This document shows, piece after piece, positions 18,342 to 28,148 of a DNA stretch of 64,000 bases; the first letter of the stretch is position 1, and every line of letters begins with the position of its first letter. Below the pieces are notes generated by a model. That model saw only the letters and a list, made by a program, of their open reading frames with translations. It was not told the DNA's origin and made no database searches. Source of the stretch: Paenibacillus vietnamensis (lineage in GTDB: Bacteria; Bacillota; Bacilli; Paenibacillales; Paenibacillaceae); assembly GCF_020169515.1 (NCBI RefSeq), contig NZ_JAHMHW010000002.1, forward strand, positions 124,001 through 188,000, read 5' to 3'. The translations under genes and the position numbers were made by a program.

Positions 18342-18370
18342 ATTATAGCATACTGCGTTTTTAATCCCAA
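18342..18370 (-). promoter_or_regulatory. SigA-type promoter of dxs
   Basis: On the minus strand TTGGGA (18370-18365), a 17-base spacer and TATAAT (18347-18342), located 64 bases before the dxs GTG. Confidence 0.6.
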
Positions 18371-18392
18371 ACCGCATTGGCCAAAATGATGC

Positions 18393-19307
18393 TTAATGGT
18401 CGCGCTGAACGAGATAATCCGCAATTTCCAGCAGGCGCAGCGGATCTTGAAAACCTGCCTCAAGTATGGCTGATTTCGCTTCCTGGGTCAGCCGTTCCAC
18501 TTGCGCTTTGCTTTCTTCCAAGCCGATAAGGAACGGATACGTGACTTTATTCTGCTGCACGTCGCTGTTCGTTTTTTTGCCCAGCTTTTGCTCATCCCCG
18601 ATCAGATCAAGGATATCGTCCTGAATTTGGAAGGCAAGACCGATATTACGGCCGTACCTGGCAAGCAGCTCAAGCTGTTTCTCGGAAGCGCCGCCGATTC
18701 GGCCCCCTGCCGTTACCGAAAAAACGATGAGGTCGCTTGTTTTGTGCAAGTGAATATATTCGAGTTCGCTAATGGAAGTAATCCCCTGCTCCCCGAGCAT
18801 ATCCGCTACTTGACCGCCCACCATGCCGGGTGCACCGGCAAGCTTCGCCAAATCCTCTACGATAGCTAGTGCTGTCTCAGCGTCGATTCCCCCTCTGCGG
18901 GCAGCCTGCGGAATAAGGTGGAATGCGTGTGTAAGCAGTGCATCTCCTGCAAGAATAGCCATCGCTTCACCGAAAACTTTATGATTTGTCGGCTTTCCTC
19001 TTCGGAAATCATCGTTATCCATCGCTGGCAAATCGTCATGGATCAGGGAATAGGTATGAATGTATTCCACAGAGCATGCAACCGGGATTGCAGCCTCCAG
19101 CGCTTCCCGCTTCCCTTGTACAGCTTCCGCAGCCGATAAAATAAATGCGGGGCGAAGACGCTTGCCTCCGGCTTCAAGGGAATAGAACATCGCTTCTTTT
19201 AGTTTGTCCGGTACATCCCAATCTGACGGAATCGACTGTTTCAAGGAAGCCTCAATCAGCTCCGCGCACTGTTTTAAATATGGTTTAATTGCCGACCTTT
19301 CGCTCAA
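18393..19307 (-). CDS. ispA: farnesyl diphosphate synthase
   Basis: Trans-prenyltransferase that condenses isopentenyl diphosphate with allylic diphosphates. The first aspartate-rich motif is DDLPAMDND (91-99) and the second is QDDILD, both needed for Mg-diphosphate binding. GGKRLRP (48-54) and the 304-residue length fit the short-chain family. The start is TTG at 19307, seven bases after AAGGGG and two bases past the xseB stop. Confidence 0.95.
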   Translation of the reverse strand: MSERSAIKPYLKQCAELIEASLKQSIPSDWDVPDKLKEAMFYSLEAGGKRLRPAFILSAAEAVQGKREALEAAIPVACSVEYIHTYSLIHDDLPAMDNDDFRRGKPTNHKVFGEAMAILAGDALLTHAFHLIPQAARRGGIDAETALAIVEDLAKLAGAPGMVGGQVADMLGEQGITSISELEYIHLHKTSDLIVFSVTAGGRIGGASEKQLELLARYGRNIGLAFQIQDDILDLIGDEQKLGKKTNSDVQQNKVTYPFLIGLEESKAQVERLTQEAKSAILEAGFQDPLRLLEIADYLVQRDH

Positions 19308-19309
19308 GC

Positions 19310-19564
19310 TTATTCCCCTTTGTCGTCGTTTACCGGCGCAAACGTTTTTTTCTGGAAGCCTTGTTCCGTCTCAATCAACATTTCGATCTTTTGTTCGACC
19401 TGCTCCAGCTTGCTGCCGCAAAGCCGGGACAGCTTCATGCCTTCCTGGAACAATTCGATCGCCGTTTCCAAAGGCACGTCACCGTTCTCGAGCTTGGATA
19501 CGATCGAATCCAGCCGTTCCATTGCCTGTTCGAAGCTTAATTCGCCATTGTTTATCGAATCCAT
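19310..19564 (-). CDS. xseB: exodeoxyribonuclease VII small subunit
   Basis: Small helical subunit of exonuclease VII, 84 residues, typical length. The conserved FEQAMERLDSIVSKLENGD and ETAIELFQEGMKLSRLC segments are clear. AAAGGAG precedes the ATG. It starts three bases after xseA, so the two subunits are made together. Confidence 0.95.
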   Translation of the reverse strand: MDSINNGELSFEQAMERLDSIVSKLENGDVPLETAIELFQEGMKLSRLCGSKLEQVEQKIEMLIETEQGFQKKTFAPVNDDKGE

Positions 19565-19567
19565 TGA

Positions 19568-20917
19568 TTAATCTCCTTTCACATCCAGCACCCGGCAGTC
19601 CAGCCGCCCGTCCGCGACCTTTACTTTCACGATATTGCCGGGCTCGACACCTGCGACTGATTTGATCAAGCGGTCCTCGTTCTCGTCGTAAACGAGCCCG
19701 TAGCCTCTTGACATCACCTTAAGCGGGCTCAAAGCATCCAATTGCCGTATCGTTCCGTGCAGGGCTAGCTTTCGTTCCTTGAGAAGGGAAGCCATAGCAT
19801 GCTCAAGCTGCTTGCTCAGCCCTTCTCGCCTTTTGGCTGCATACGCAGCCCGTTCGCCCGGATGATGGCTGGCCAGCGCGGTCCGGAGTCTCGCGAGCCT
19901 TGTATGGCCGCGTTCGGCGGTCAACCGGGTCCGCTGCTCCAGCTTATCGGTCAGACGGTCCAGCCGCTCAGCCTGCTCCAGCAAATATTTGCGAGGGTAC
20001 AGAAAGAAAGGCGAACGCTGCAAGCGCTGCAGTTTCTCCCTATCCTCCTGGAGCTTGTATCGCATCCCTTGATGCAGCCGCTGCAGCTGACGCTCCAGCC
20101 GGCTGCGCAGCTCGGATAAGTGAGGCACGGCCAGCTCTGCTGCCGCAGTAGGCGTTGCCGCTCTCAAATCGGCTGCAAAATCCGCAATTGTAAAATCGGT
20201 CTCATGACCTACCGCACTAATGATCGGAATAACGGATGCCGCAATGCTGCGCGCTACCGCTTCCTCGTTAAAGGCCCACAGTTCCTCCAGGGAGCCTCCG
20301 CCGCGCCCCACGATTAATACGTCCGTTTCGCCGAAACGGTTCATTGCTTCGATCGCTTTCACGATCGAAGGCGCGGCTTGCGTTCCCTGCACCAATACCG
20401 GATAGATGTATACCGGGATGGAAGGAAAACGTCTTTGCAGCGTAATCAGAATATCCCGGACGGCAGCTCCCGTCGGCGAAGTAATAACGCCGACGGCTCT
20501 TGGATGTGCAGGTATGGGACGCTTGCGTGCGGCGTCGAACAATCCTTCCGCATCCAGCTTGCTCTTCAGCTGCTCAAAGGCCAAATATAAGCTGCCGATT
20601 CCATCCGGCTGCATGGCCGTTACGTAAAACTGATAATTGCCGTCTCGCTCGTAAACCGATACGTTTCCCCTAGCGAGCACCTTCGTGCCTTCTTTCGGGA
20701 TAAACGGCAGCCGCTGGTTATGTGATGCGAACATAATGCTTTTCACTCTGCTGTCTTTGTCCTTGAGCGTAAAATACATATGCCCGCTGGAATGGTGCGT
20801 AAAATTGGAAATCTCGCCGCGCAGCCAAATATCCCCAAGCAGCGAATCGGATTCCAGTTTCATACGAATGTATCGATTCAGTTCCTTAATGGAAAAGATG
20901 CGAGGCTGATTCGCCAT
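19568..20917 (-). CDS. xseA: exodeoxyribonuclease VII large subunit
   Basis: Catalytic subunit of exonuclease VII, a single-strand-specific nuclease that works from both ends. An N-terminal OB-fold (FSIKELNRYIRMKLE, WLRGEISNF) is followed by the catalytic domain (VGVITSPTGAAVRDI, VGRGGGSLEELWAFN, SAVGHETDFTIADFAADLR) and a long coiled coil. I choose the ATG at 20917; a GTG twelve bases earlier overlaps the AGGGAG site and the folD stop. Confidence 0.95.
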   Translation of the reverse strand: MANQPRIFSIKELNRYIRMKLESDSLLGDIWLRGEISNFTHHSSGHMYFTLKDKDSRVKSIMFASHNQRLPFIPKEGTKVLARGNVSVYERDGNYQFYVTAMQPDGIGSLYLAFEQLKSKLDAEGLFDAARKRPIPAHPRAVGVITSPTGAAVRDILITLQRRFPSIPVYIYPVLVQGTQAAPSIVKAIEAMNRFGETDVLIVGRGGGSLEELWAFNEEAVARSIAASVIPIISAVGHETDFTIADFAADLRAATPTAAAELAVPHLSELRSRLERQLQRLHQGMRYKLQEDREKLQRLQRSPFFLYPRKYLLEQAERLDRLTDKLEQRTRLTAERGHTRLARLRTALASHHPGERAAYAAKRREGLSKQLEHAMASLLKERKLALHGTIRQLDALSPLKVMSRGYGLVYDENEDRLIKSVAGVEPGNIVKVKVADGRLDCRVLDVKGD

Positions 20918-20925
20918 GCTAAACG

Positions 20926-21786
20926 TCACTCCCTGATTCCGTTTGCCCGTTTTGCCGCCGTAATCGTATTTTTCATCAGCATTGTGATCGTCATCGGCCC
21001 TACTCCGCCCGGTACCGGTGTAATGAATCCGGCAGTATCAAGGCAATCCTCATAATCGACATCGCCGGCCAGCTTGCCGTCAGGCAGACGGTTAATGCCA
21101 ACATCGATGACAACGGCGCCCGGTTTGACGAATCGGGAGCCAATCGCCTTAGCCTTGCCTATAGCGACAACGAGAATATCAGCCTGCTTCGCGATTTCCT
21201 CCATATTATCCGTACGGGAATGACAAATCGTAACCGTTGCGTTCTCCCGAAGCAGAAGCATGGCGACAGGCTTGCCAACGATATTGCTTCTGCCGATCAC
21301 GACTGCATGCTTGCCGGAGATATCGACTCCGCTGCGCTTAATCAGTTCAATTACGCCTGCCGGCGTACATGGCAGGAGGCTGTCGTCACCGATTACCAGA
21401 TTCCCGACGCTTTCCGGATGGAAGCCGTCTACGTCCTTATCGACGCGAATCGCGTCGATGACCGCCTTCTCGTTAATGTGCTTCGGCAGCGGCAGCTGCA
21501 CGAGAATTCCGTTAATCGTCGCCTGGTTGTTCAGACGGTCGATAAGCGCCAGCAAGTCGGTTTCGCTAGTGTCCTCCGGCAGACGGTGAACCTCCGAGTA
21601 AAAACCGAGCTGATGGCAGGCCTTTTCCTTCGAACCGACATAAACCTTGGATGCCGGGTCTTCTCCAACGAGAACGACCGCCAGTCCCGGAACGATTCCT
21701 TTTTCTTTGAGGTTAGCCGCTTCCGCAATCATCTCTTCCCGGATAAGATCGGATATTTGTTTGCCTGCAATAATTTGTGCGCTCAT
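20926..21786 (-). CDS. folD: methylenetetrahydrofolate dehydrogenase/cyclohydrolase
   Basis: Bifunctional NADP-dependent enzyme interconverting 5,10-methylene- and 10-formyl-tetrahydrofolate. The 286 residues include [18 protein letters not shown] with the catalytic lysine, [13 protein letters not shown], the nucleotide-binding [16 protein letters not shown] and the terminal [15 protein letters not shown] precedes the ATG. It lies 44 bases after nusB. Confidence 0.97.
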   Translation of the reverse strand: MSAQIIAGKQISDLIREEMIAEAANLKEKGIVPGLAVVLVGEDPASKVYVGSKEKACHQLGFYSEVHRLPEDTSETDLLALIDRLNNQATINGILVQLPLPKHINEKAVIDAIRVDKDVDGFHPESVGNLVIGDDSLLPCTPAGVIELIKRSGVDISGKHAVVIGRSNIVGKPVAMLLLRENATVTICHSRTDNMEEIAKQADILVVAIGKAKAIGSRFVKPGAVVIDVGINRLPDGKLAGDVDYEDCLDTAGFITPVPGGVGPMTITMLMKNTITAAKRANGIRE

Positions 21787-21830
21787 AGCTTCAGTCTCCT
21801 TTTGGCAAAGTTAAATAAAATAAATTTCAA

Positions 21831-22274
21831 TCAAGCTTTAAGCTCGTCGATTTCTTGCAGCAGCTTGCCCAGAACGCCGTTAACGAACTTCCCGGATTCC
21901 TCGAATCCGAAATGCTTGGCGAGTTCAATCGCTTCGTTGATTGTCGCTTTTGGCGGAACGTCGTCGCGGAACACCATTTCGTAGCACGCCAAGCGGAGCA
22001 CCTGACGGTCGACGCGGGATAAACGGTCCACCTGCCAGCCAGTCAAATACTGCTGCAGCATCCCGTCGATCGCTTGCTTATGCTCCAGCACGCCGTTCAC
22101 AAGCTCGCGCGCGAACTCATCCGTACTGCCCGCCTCCGACGGATCGGCGCCGATTTCATTTTCCTGACGAAGCTCGTCCATCAGCATATCGACCGCCTCG
22201 GATGCCGATACCTCGTTCATTTCCATTTGATATAAGCTCGATACTGCGATTTCCCGTGCTAATCTTCGTTTCAT
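21831..22274 (-). CDS. nusB: transcription antitermination factor NusB
   Basis: All-helical RNA-binding factor that pairs with NusE (S10) on boxA RNA in rRNA antitermination. The 147 residues contain RRLAREIAVSSLYQMEMNE at the N-terminus and LACYEMVFRDDVPPKATINE with FVNGVLGKL at the C-terminus. GGAGG lies four bases before the ATG. The roughly 180-base leader carries repeat copy A (22343-22439). Confidence 0.95.
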   Translation of the reverse strand: MKRRLAREIAVSSLYQMEMNEVSASEAVDMLMDELRQENEIGADPSEAGSTDEFARELVNGVLEHKQAIDGMLQQYLTGWQVDRLSRVDRQVLRLACYEMVFRDDVPPKATINEAIELAKHFGFEESGKFVNGVLGKLLQEIDELKA

Positions 22275-22342
22275 AAGACCTCCGCGGCAGCATGTTTGCC
22301 GATTATAGTAGTTGAAGCACTTTTATGCGTTTAACTCAAGGT

Positions 22343-22439
22343 GAAACGACTGACGCCGTCCTTTGGCGGCGCGGCACGCGTTTCATTTCGAGAAGTATAG
22401 GCCAAGTATGGAGAAAACTTATACTTTCCTATATTTTGA
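22343..22439. repeat. dispersed intergenic hairpin repeat, copy A
   Basis: About 97 bases with clear similarity to copy B at 47609-47700, including CTGACGCCGTC and TTATACTTTC. It can fold into nested stems: TATAGG/CCTATA outside and AGTAT/ATACT inside. It lies 69 bases before the nusB start and just after an upstream terminator. Confidence 0.7.
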
Positions 22440-22452
22440 AAAGGGTTATCCC

Positions 22453-22528
22453 AAAAAAAACCTATGATCTCCTCCCTGCCCCGAATAAGCGGCGATCCGG
22501 AATACGGAGTACGGAGGAGACCACAGGA
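22453..22528 (-). terminator. terminator after the DUF2273 gene
   Basis: On the minus strand CCTGTGGTCTCCTCC pairs with GGAGGAGATCATAGG (two G-T wobble positions), followed by eight T residues. The loop of about 37 bases is long. Confidence 0.65.
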
Positions 22529-22759
22529 TCATTTGAAGGGCCGAAATCTTTCAAGGAGCGAATACCAAAGCCGCTGCCATGGAAATACGGGCCCGTCGTT
22601 CAATTCCTTCTGCATGCCGATCCAGTAACCAATAAAAATGAGCAGCCCTACAAAGAGCATATCCCAAAAACCGACAATCAAGTATAGCAGACCGAAAAAT
22701 AGTCCGATGGCTGCGCCGGCCGCACGCTTCCCGTAAACGGCCAAAAATTCCCTCCACAT
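22529..22759 (-). CDS. DUF2273 small membrane protein
   Basis: A 76-residue protein with two membrane helices (GAAIGLFFGLLYLIVGFW and MLFVGLLIFIGYWIGM). Such proteins accompany Asp23/AmaP genes of the alkaline shock group in Firmicutes. The ATG at 22759 has GAGGTG nine bases upstream; the GTG at 22771 coincides with that site. Last gene of yqhY-amaP-DUF2273. Function unknown. Confidence 0.8.
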   Translation of the reverse strand: MWREFLAVYGKRAAGAAIGLFFGLLYLIVGFWDMLFVGLLIFIGYWIGMQKELNDGPVFPWQRLWYSLLERFRPFK

Positions 22760-22773
22760 CGGCAAACCCACCT

Positions 22774-23331
22774 CTATTCTACGCGACTCTTAAACGTACT
22801 GGTTTGGATGATGTTCGCAACGTATACAGAGACATTCGTAACCGGGATTCCGGCGATGTCTTCCACATGCTCTTTTACGGTCCGTTGAATTTCTTCCGTC
22901 AATGCAGGTATGGAAGACTCCCCGTCGACAACCGCGCGAATGACAATATCGAGTCCGGCATCGGTCGCACGGATGCGCGCGCGCAGGTCCTTCACGCCGC
23001 GTTGGCGGGATGCCGCCTTCAAAGCAAGATTTTCGATCGTTTCGATGGAAATCCGGATATCGCCGAAATCGGTCCGCTGGTCAATCGAAGGCGCGGATGC
23101 GCTGCCGCGGGAAAGCGATACGACAAAAAAACGCAGGCTTAATACAAAAAGTACAACTCCCAGAACGGCTACAGTAATCTGCAAGGAATCGAGCCTGTAC
23201 AAATCCCCGACGAATTCATTCATCAGCTCGCTGGAAATCCCGCCGAATCCAAGTACGAGCAGCAAGACGGATAGGCAACCAATAATAATGCTGTACAAAA
23301 ACAAAAACAGCTTGTCCACGACTCTTACCAA
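22774..23331 (-). CDS. amaP: alkaline shock response membrane anchor AmaP
   Basis: Membrane protein that in Staphylococcus tethers Asp23 to the membrane. Two N-terminal helices (LFLFLYSIIIGCLSVLLLVL and ITVAVLGVVLFVLSLRFF) precede an Asp23-like cytosolic domain with IRISIETIENLALKAA and VDGESSIPALTEEIQ. The start is TTG at 23331, eight bases after GGAGG. The upstream gene yqhY encodes the probable Asp23-family partner. Confidence 0.88.
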   Translation of the reverse strand: MVRVVDKLFLFLYSIIIGCLSVLLLVLGFGGISSELMNEFVGDLYRLDSLQITVAVLGVVLFVLSLRFFVVSLSRGSASAPSIDQRTDFGDIRISIETIENLALKAASRQRGVKDLRARIRATDAGLDIVIRAVVDGESSIPALTEEIQRTVKEHVEDIAGIPVTNVSVYVANIIQTSTFKSRVE

Positions 23332-23362
23332 GTGTTGCGCCTCCTCCTGTGAAGCCGAATGA

Positions 23363-23406
23363 AAACCCCCTTGCGCCGAGCGGCATGCCCATTCACGAGG
23401 GGGTTG
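23363..23406 (-). terminator. hairpin between yqhY and amaP
   Basis: AACCCCCTCG...CGCAAGGGGGTT with TTTTC downstream on the minus strand, 24 bases after the yqhY stop. It may reduce readthrough into amaP. Confidence 0.6.
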
Positions 23407-23429
23407 AACAGAATATGAATTAACGTTAA

Positions 23430-23837
23430 TTACTTAACTCTATTAGGTTGCTCTTCTTCTTCCGGTTTATCAGGCGTCTTGAAATGTACATCGTGAATAT
23501 GTACGTTTACTTCGACAACACCGAGGCCGGTCATCATTTCAATCGAACGTTTGACGTTCCGTTGAATTTCCGACGCGATTTCCGGAATCCGGTTGCCGTA
23601 CTCCACGATGATAGAAACATCGACAGCAGCTTCGCGCTGTCCCACTTCGACCTTAACCCCTTTGGACAGGTTCTTACGGCCGAGAAGCTCTACGATACCG
23701 CCGGCAAAACCGCCGCTCATACCGGCAACGCCTTGCACTTCGATCGTTGCAAGCCCGGCGATAACCTCGATAACCTCCGGTGCGATCTGAATGGTGCCAA
23801 TGTCCGTTCTCTCATATTCAGCAGCAATCGTACTCAT
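23430..23837 (-). CDS. yqhY: Asp23/Gls24 family protein YqhY
   Basis: Asp23-family cytosolic protein, 135 residues from the ATG at 23837. Core motifs are IQIAPEVIEVIAGLATIEV, GVAGMSGGFAGGIVELLG and VSIIVEYGNRIPEIASEIQ. The gene follows accBC in Bacillales, and in B. subtilis its loss is linked to faulty acetyl-CoA carboxylase activity. AAGGAGG is 11 bases upstream, slightly long. It has its own SigA promoter (23911-23939). Confidence 0.92.
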   Translation of the reverse strand: MSTIAAEYERTDIGTIQIAPEVIEVIAGLATIEVQGVAGMSGGFAGGIVELLGRKNLSKGVKVEVGQREAAVDVSIIVEYGNRIPEIASEIQRNVKRSIEMMTGLGVVEVNVHIHDVHFKTPDKPEEEEQPNRVK

Positions 23838-23910
23838 GTTACTTGTACACCTCCTTAAAGTTGCGTATGCAAGGCTCTTAGCCAAGCAATAAACCGCATC
23901 TTGTTAATAT

Positions 23911-23939
23911 ACTATAACATTCGGCTTGAAATATGACAA
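23911..23939 (-). promoter_or_regulatory. SigA-type promoter of yqhY
   Basis: On the minus strand TTGTCA (23939-23934), a 17-base spacer and TATAGT (23916-23911). It lies in the gap after accC, making yqhY separable from accBC. Confidence 0.65.
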
Positions 23940-23984
23940 ACTATACAGCATGTTCACATCATGTTCGCTATCTTGTCTTTTTAC

Positions 23985-25340
<1,356 letters not shown>

Positions 25341-25392
25341 GTAGGAACCCCTTTCAAGCATCAGTATCCCTAATCAATGCCGATCATATCGA

Positions 25393-25893
25393 TTATTCCG
25401 GCTTAACAAGGAACAGAGGCTGACCGTATTCGACGAGCTGTCCGTTTGAAACCAGAATTTCCACGATTTCTCCGCGAACCTCGGCTTCCAGCTCGTTCAT
25501 CAGCTTCATCGCTTCGAGAATGCAGACGACACTCTTCTCCTGCACGCGGTCGCCTACTTTGACGAACGGGCCCGCTTCCGGCGAAGGCGCGCTGTAGAAC
25601 GTGCCGACCATCGGCGAAACGATCTGATGCAAATTCTCTGCCGCAGTGCGCGACTGCGCGGCTTCCGGGGCGGCTTGCTGCGCAGCGGCAGGAGCTGCAG
25701 GATGCACCGGCTGAGCTTGCAGCGGCGCAGGCGTATATGTATGCGTAATTGGAGCCGCTTGCACATTCACCACTTCCGTTTTGCCAGGCTTGCGGATGAG
25801 CAGGCGTGTCCCTTCGTTTTCAATTTCCAGCTCATGAACGGAAGTTTGATCAACTAATTTGATCAATTCTTTAATCTCGCTCAGTTTGAACAT
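25393..25893 (-). CDS. accB: biotin carboxyl carrier protein of acetyl-CoA carboxylase
   Basis: Carries biotin between AccC and the carboxyltransferase. The N-terminal helix ([19 protein letters not shown]) leads to a Pro/Ala/Gln-rich linker (about 47-88) and a C-terminal biotinyl domain with the modified lysine K130 in LEAMKLMNE. The ATG at 25893 lies 11 bases after GGAG. A perfect 16-bp palindrome lies 54 bases upstream. Confidence 0.96.
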   Translation of the reverse strand: MFKLSEIKELIKLVDQTSVHELEIENEGTRLLIRKPGKTEVVNVQAAPITHTYTPAPLQAQPVHPAAPAAAQQAAPEAAQSRTAAENLHQIVSPMVGTFYSAPSPEAGPFVKVGDRVQEKSVVCILEAMKLMNELEAEVRGEIVEILVSNGQLVEYGQPLFLVKPE

Positions 25894-25946
25894 GAATCGT
25901 TTCACTCCTTAAATTTGCGATAGCAACATGGCTTTCCAGACCGTCC

Positions 25947-25962
25947 ACATTCAATTGAATGT
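25947..25962. promoter_or_regulatory. perfect palindrome in the accBC leader
   Basis: ACATTCAATTGAATGT is perfectly self-complementary over 16 bases. It sits between a TATAAT-type -10 box (26007-26002, minus) and the accB start, so it would be a plausible operator. The binding protein is unknown. Confidence 0.5.
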
Positions 25963-26059
25963 ATGCCAATCTATCCAATTCTTTCACATAACGTTTAACA
26001 TTATATCATAAACGGGCCTGAACACGAATTTTTTTTTGTTTTGCGGACGGCCAAAAAAG

Positions 26060-26111
26060 GAAAAACCCGCCGGATCCAGCGAGATCGCTGGGTCCGGCGG
26101 GTTCTTTTTTA
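26060..26111 (-). terminator. terminator of the spoIIIA operon
   Basis: AACCCGCCGGA(C)CCAGCG pairs with CGCTGG(A)TCCGGCGGGTT, four-base loop, with T-rich sequence on both sides, 20 bases past spoIIIAH. Confidence 0.85.
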
Positions 26112-26130
26112 TGCGTTCGGTGCCGACAGT

Positions 26131-26736
26131 CTACTGGGTGACGTACTGAACGGATACTTGGTCCGCAGCCACTTCCATCGTGCTCATCACAAGCTTGATA
26201 ATGTCCGCCGCCTGTTTTTTCTCAAGCGTTTCGCTGGACACAACCACCTTGAAATGATCGCCTTCTTGATTCACTAATGCAATTTCGTATTCCTTCATCA
26301 GCTCGGATTCGATAGTGGAAATTTTGGATACTTTATCCTCGAACTGCTCCAGCTCGGCGATCGCCGCAACCGACTCCTCCTGCTTCGTTTCCGTTTTGGC
26401 GATTTCCGCCATAATCCGGTTTTCCTCTTCCGCGTTTTGCGCTTCGCGTTTCGTCATCAGCTCGCTGAAAATGCCGCCGTAAGCAATTCCTTGCTCTTCG
26501 ATCAGGTCAAGCACGTCCTGATCGGCCCCGCTGATCGTGCCGCCCGTGTCATTCACGACCACCTCGCTGCCGTCAGCTGCCGCTTCCGTCGCATTTCCGG
26601 CCGCATCCTCGGTTTGCGTGCCGTCGGTCAATACGTTCGGCGAATCAATGTCCTGCGTGAATAAATAGTAGGCGGACAATACGACCATCAGACTGAGCAT
26701 CGATACGAGCCAAACCGTTTGCCTTTTCGTGTTCAT
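26131..26736 (-). CDS. spoIIIAH: stage III sporulation protein AH
   Basis: Mother-cell membrane protein whose extracellular domain binds SpoIIQ from the forespore, forming the channel between the two cells. One N-terminal helix (VWLVSMLSLMVVLSAYYLF, about 8-26), an acidic low-complexity linker, a helical region (MTKREAQNAEEENRIMAEI) and the C-terminal YscJ/FliF-like ring domain (HFKVVVSSETLEKKQAADI). The ATG at 26736 follows GGGAGGG. Last gene of the operon. Confidence 0.93.
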   Translation of the reverse strand: MNTKRQTVWLVSMLSLMVVLSAYYLFTQDIDSPNVLTDGTQTEDAAGNATEAAADGSEVVVNDTGGTISGADQDVLDLIEEQGIAYGGIFSELMTKREAQNAEEENRIMAEIAKTETKQEESVAAIAELEQFEDKVSKISTIESELMKEYEIALVNQEGDHFKVVVSSETLEKKQAADIIKLVMSTMEVAADQVSVQYVTQ

Positions 26737-26779
26737 AAAACACCCTCCCAATTTTCGTATGGATTTGATTTGTTCTGTC

Positions 26780-27409
26780 TTACTGCTTGCTCGGAACAAC
26801 TTCAATCCGGTTGACCGGCACGCTTACGCCTTTCTCCACGGCACTCACGAGCAAACGTCTGACCGTGGCGTTCTCGGCGCCTTTGGCGACGATGAGTATG
26901 CCTCTGATTCTAGGGTTGATCGTTTTGGTAATGATCGGCTTTTGCTGTCCCGATACTTCGTAGATGACGACCTTGCCTTCCCTTGTTTTGGAGGTAATGT
27001 ACCGTTTCCCTCCATTGCGGTCATTCTCCTCGGTGACGGACTCCGATTCGCTAACTTGCTCTTTGACTACGATTTCTTCGGTGGAATCGATCGTCACCAG
27101 CACATCGACCGAACCGACCCCAACGATTTTCTCCAAAATGTCCTTCAGCCTCTGTTCGAGCGGCTGCTCGATTGCCGCGAAGGGCGAATTTGGTGATGCT
27201 TCGGGGCCCCAAGCATCCTCATCCAACGGAGGCGGATTAGGGTCCTGAGCCGACGGCTCGACGTCGTTATAGGTAAGGAATGAGTTCATGATCATCAGCG
27301 CCGCGCCAATCAATCCTACGATCAGCAATAATCTCAGCGTCCGCACCCGCTTCGGGCCGCCGGGGCCGCCTCCGACCGCGGATTCTATGCCTTCCAGCCA
27401 CTTGGCCAC
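26780..27409 (-). CDS. spoIIIAG: stage III sporulation protein AG
   Basis: Ring-forming component of the SpoIIIA-SpoIIQ channel. One N-terminal helix (about 27-45, LLLIVGLIGAALMIMNSFL) is followed by a periplasm-facing domain with VDVLVTIDSTEEIVV and the PRIRGILIVAKGAENATVR segment typical of the family. The start is GTG at 27409, nine bases after GGAGG. Length 209 residues is usual. Confidence 0.94.
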   Translation of the reverse strand: MAKWLEGIESAVGGGPGGPKRVRTLRLLLIVGLIGAALMIMNSFLTYNDVEPSAQDPNPPPLDEDAWGPEASPNSPFAAIEQPLEQRLKDILEKIVGVGSVDVLVTIDSTEEIVVKEQVSESESVTEENDRNGGKRYITSKTREGKVVIYEVSGQQKPIITKTINPRIRGILIVAKGAENATVRRLLVSAVEKGVSVPVNRIEVVPSKQ

Positions 27410-27443
27410 CGCGCCGTACCTCCTTTCCAGCTATAGCTCTCCA

Positions 27444-28133
27444 TCACGTCGGCACCGGCTGCCGGACGATGATCTGATCCGCCCGCAGCCCCCAGCCGGC
27501 CGAGAGCACGCCGCTGACCTCCGCTGCAGCCGCCGGATCCGCCGGAGCCCAGCTTTGTTCGGGCGACGGGCTTCCCGCCTGCGACTCATCTAACGTCACA
27601 TCGACCATCACCGACTTCACGTCTTCCACCGGTACGGCATCGTCCGGCACCTCCTCTTGTTTATCCTCGGGCCTAAGCGTAACGGTTACCCGGCTGATAT
27701 AAGGCGTCTGGCTCCCCTTTTCGATAATCCATTTCAGTTCGGCGTCCACCTGTTCGATCCCGGCATCCGCCCGCTCTCTCAGCTCGGCGGTCATGCTTTC
27801 CTCAAGCGTCCGCTCGGCCAGAATTGCCGCTTCCTGATTTCTTTTTTCGGCCAGCTTCGCCGCATCCTGCTGGATTTGGTCGAGTCCTTTCATCGATGCG
27901 CCGCGCTGGATAACGGTTTCGTTAAAAAGTGTGAGGCCCGAATCCAGCCGCGAGCCGATATCACTTTGAAACAGCTTCAAAATTGGCGACAAGATCGTCA
28001 GCAAAATGAACAATCCGACTACCAGCCGCGCATAACGCTGCATCGATTTGTTCGGCAGCAGCAATTCGACGAGCGCCGCAAGCAGGATTACGGCGATAAT
28101 GTTCCGCAGCCAGTCGCTTAACCAGGCAACCAC
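27444..28133 (-). CDS. spoIIIAF: stage III sporulation protein AF
   Basis: Membrane component of the SpoIIIA complex with two N-terminal helices (NIIAVILLAALVELLLP and RLVVGLFILLTILSPIL) and an outward-facing soluble domain rich in charged residues. The 229 residues resemble other SpoIIIAF proteins in the helix region; the tail is less conserved. The start is GTG at 28133 behind GGAAGGGG. It lies 15 bases after spoIIIAE. Confidence 0.9.
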   Translation of the reverse strand: MVAWLSDWLRNIIAVILLAALVELLLPNKSMQRYARLVVGLFILLTILSPILKLFQSDIGSRLDSGLTLFNETVIQRGASMKGLDQIQQDAAKLAEKRNQEAAILAERTLEESMTAELRERADAGIEQVDAELKWIIEKGSQTPYISRVTVTLRPEDKQEEVPDDAVPVEDVKSVMVDVTLDESQAGSPSPEQSWAPADPAAAAEVSGVLSAGWGLRADQIIVRQPVPT

Positions 28134-28148
28134 TTCATACGCCCCTTC

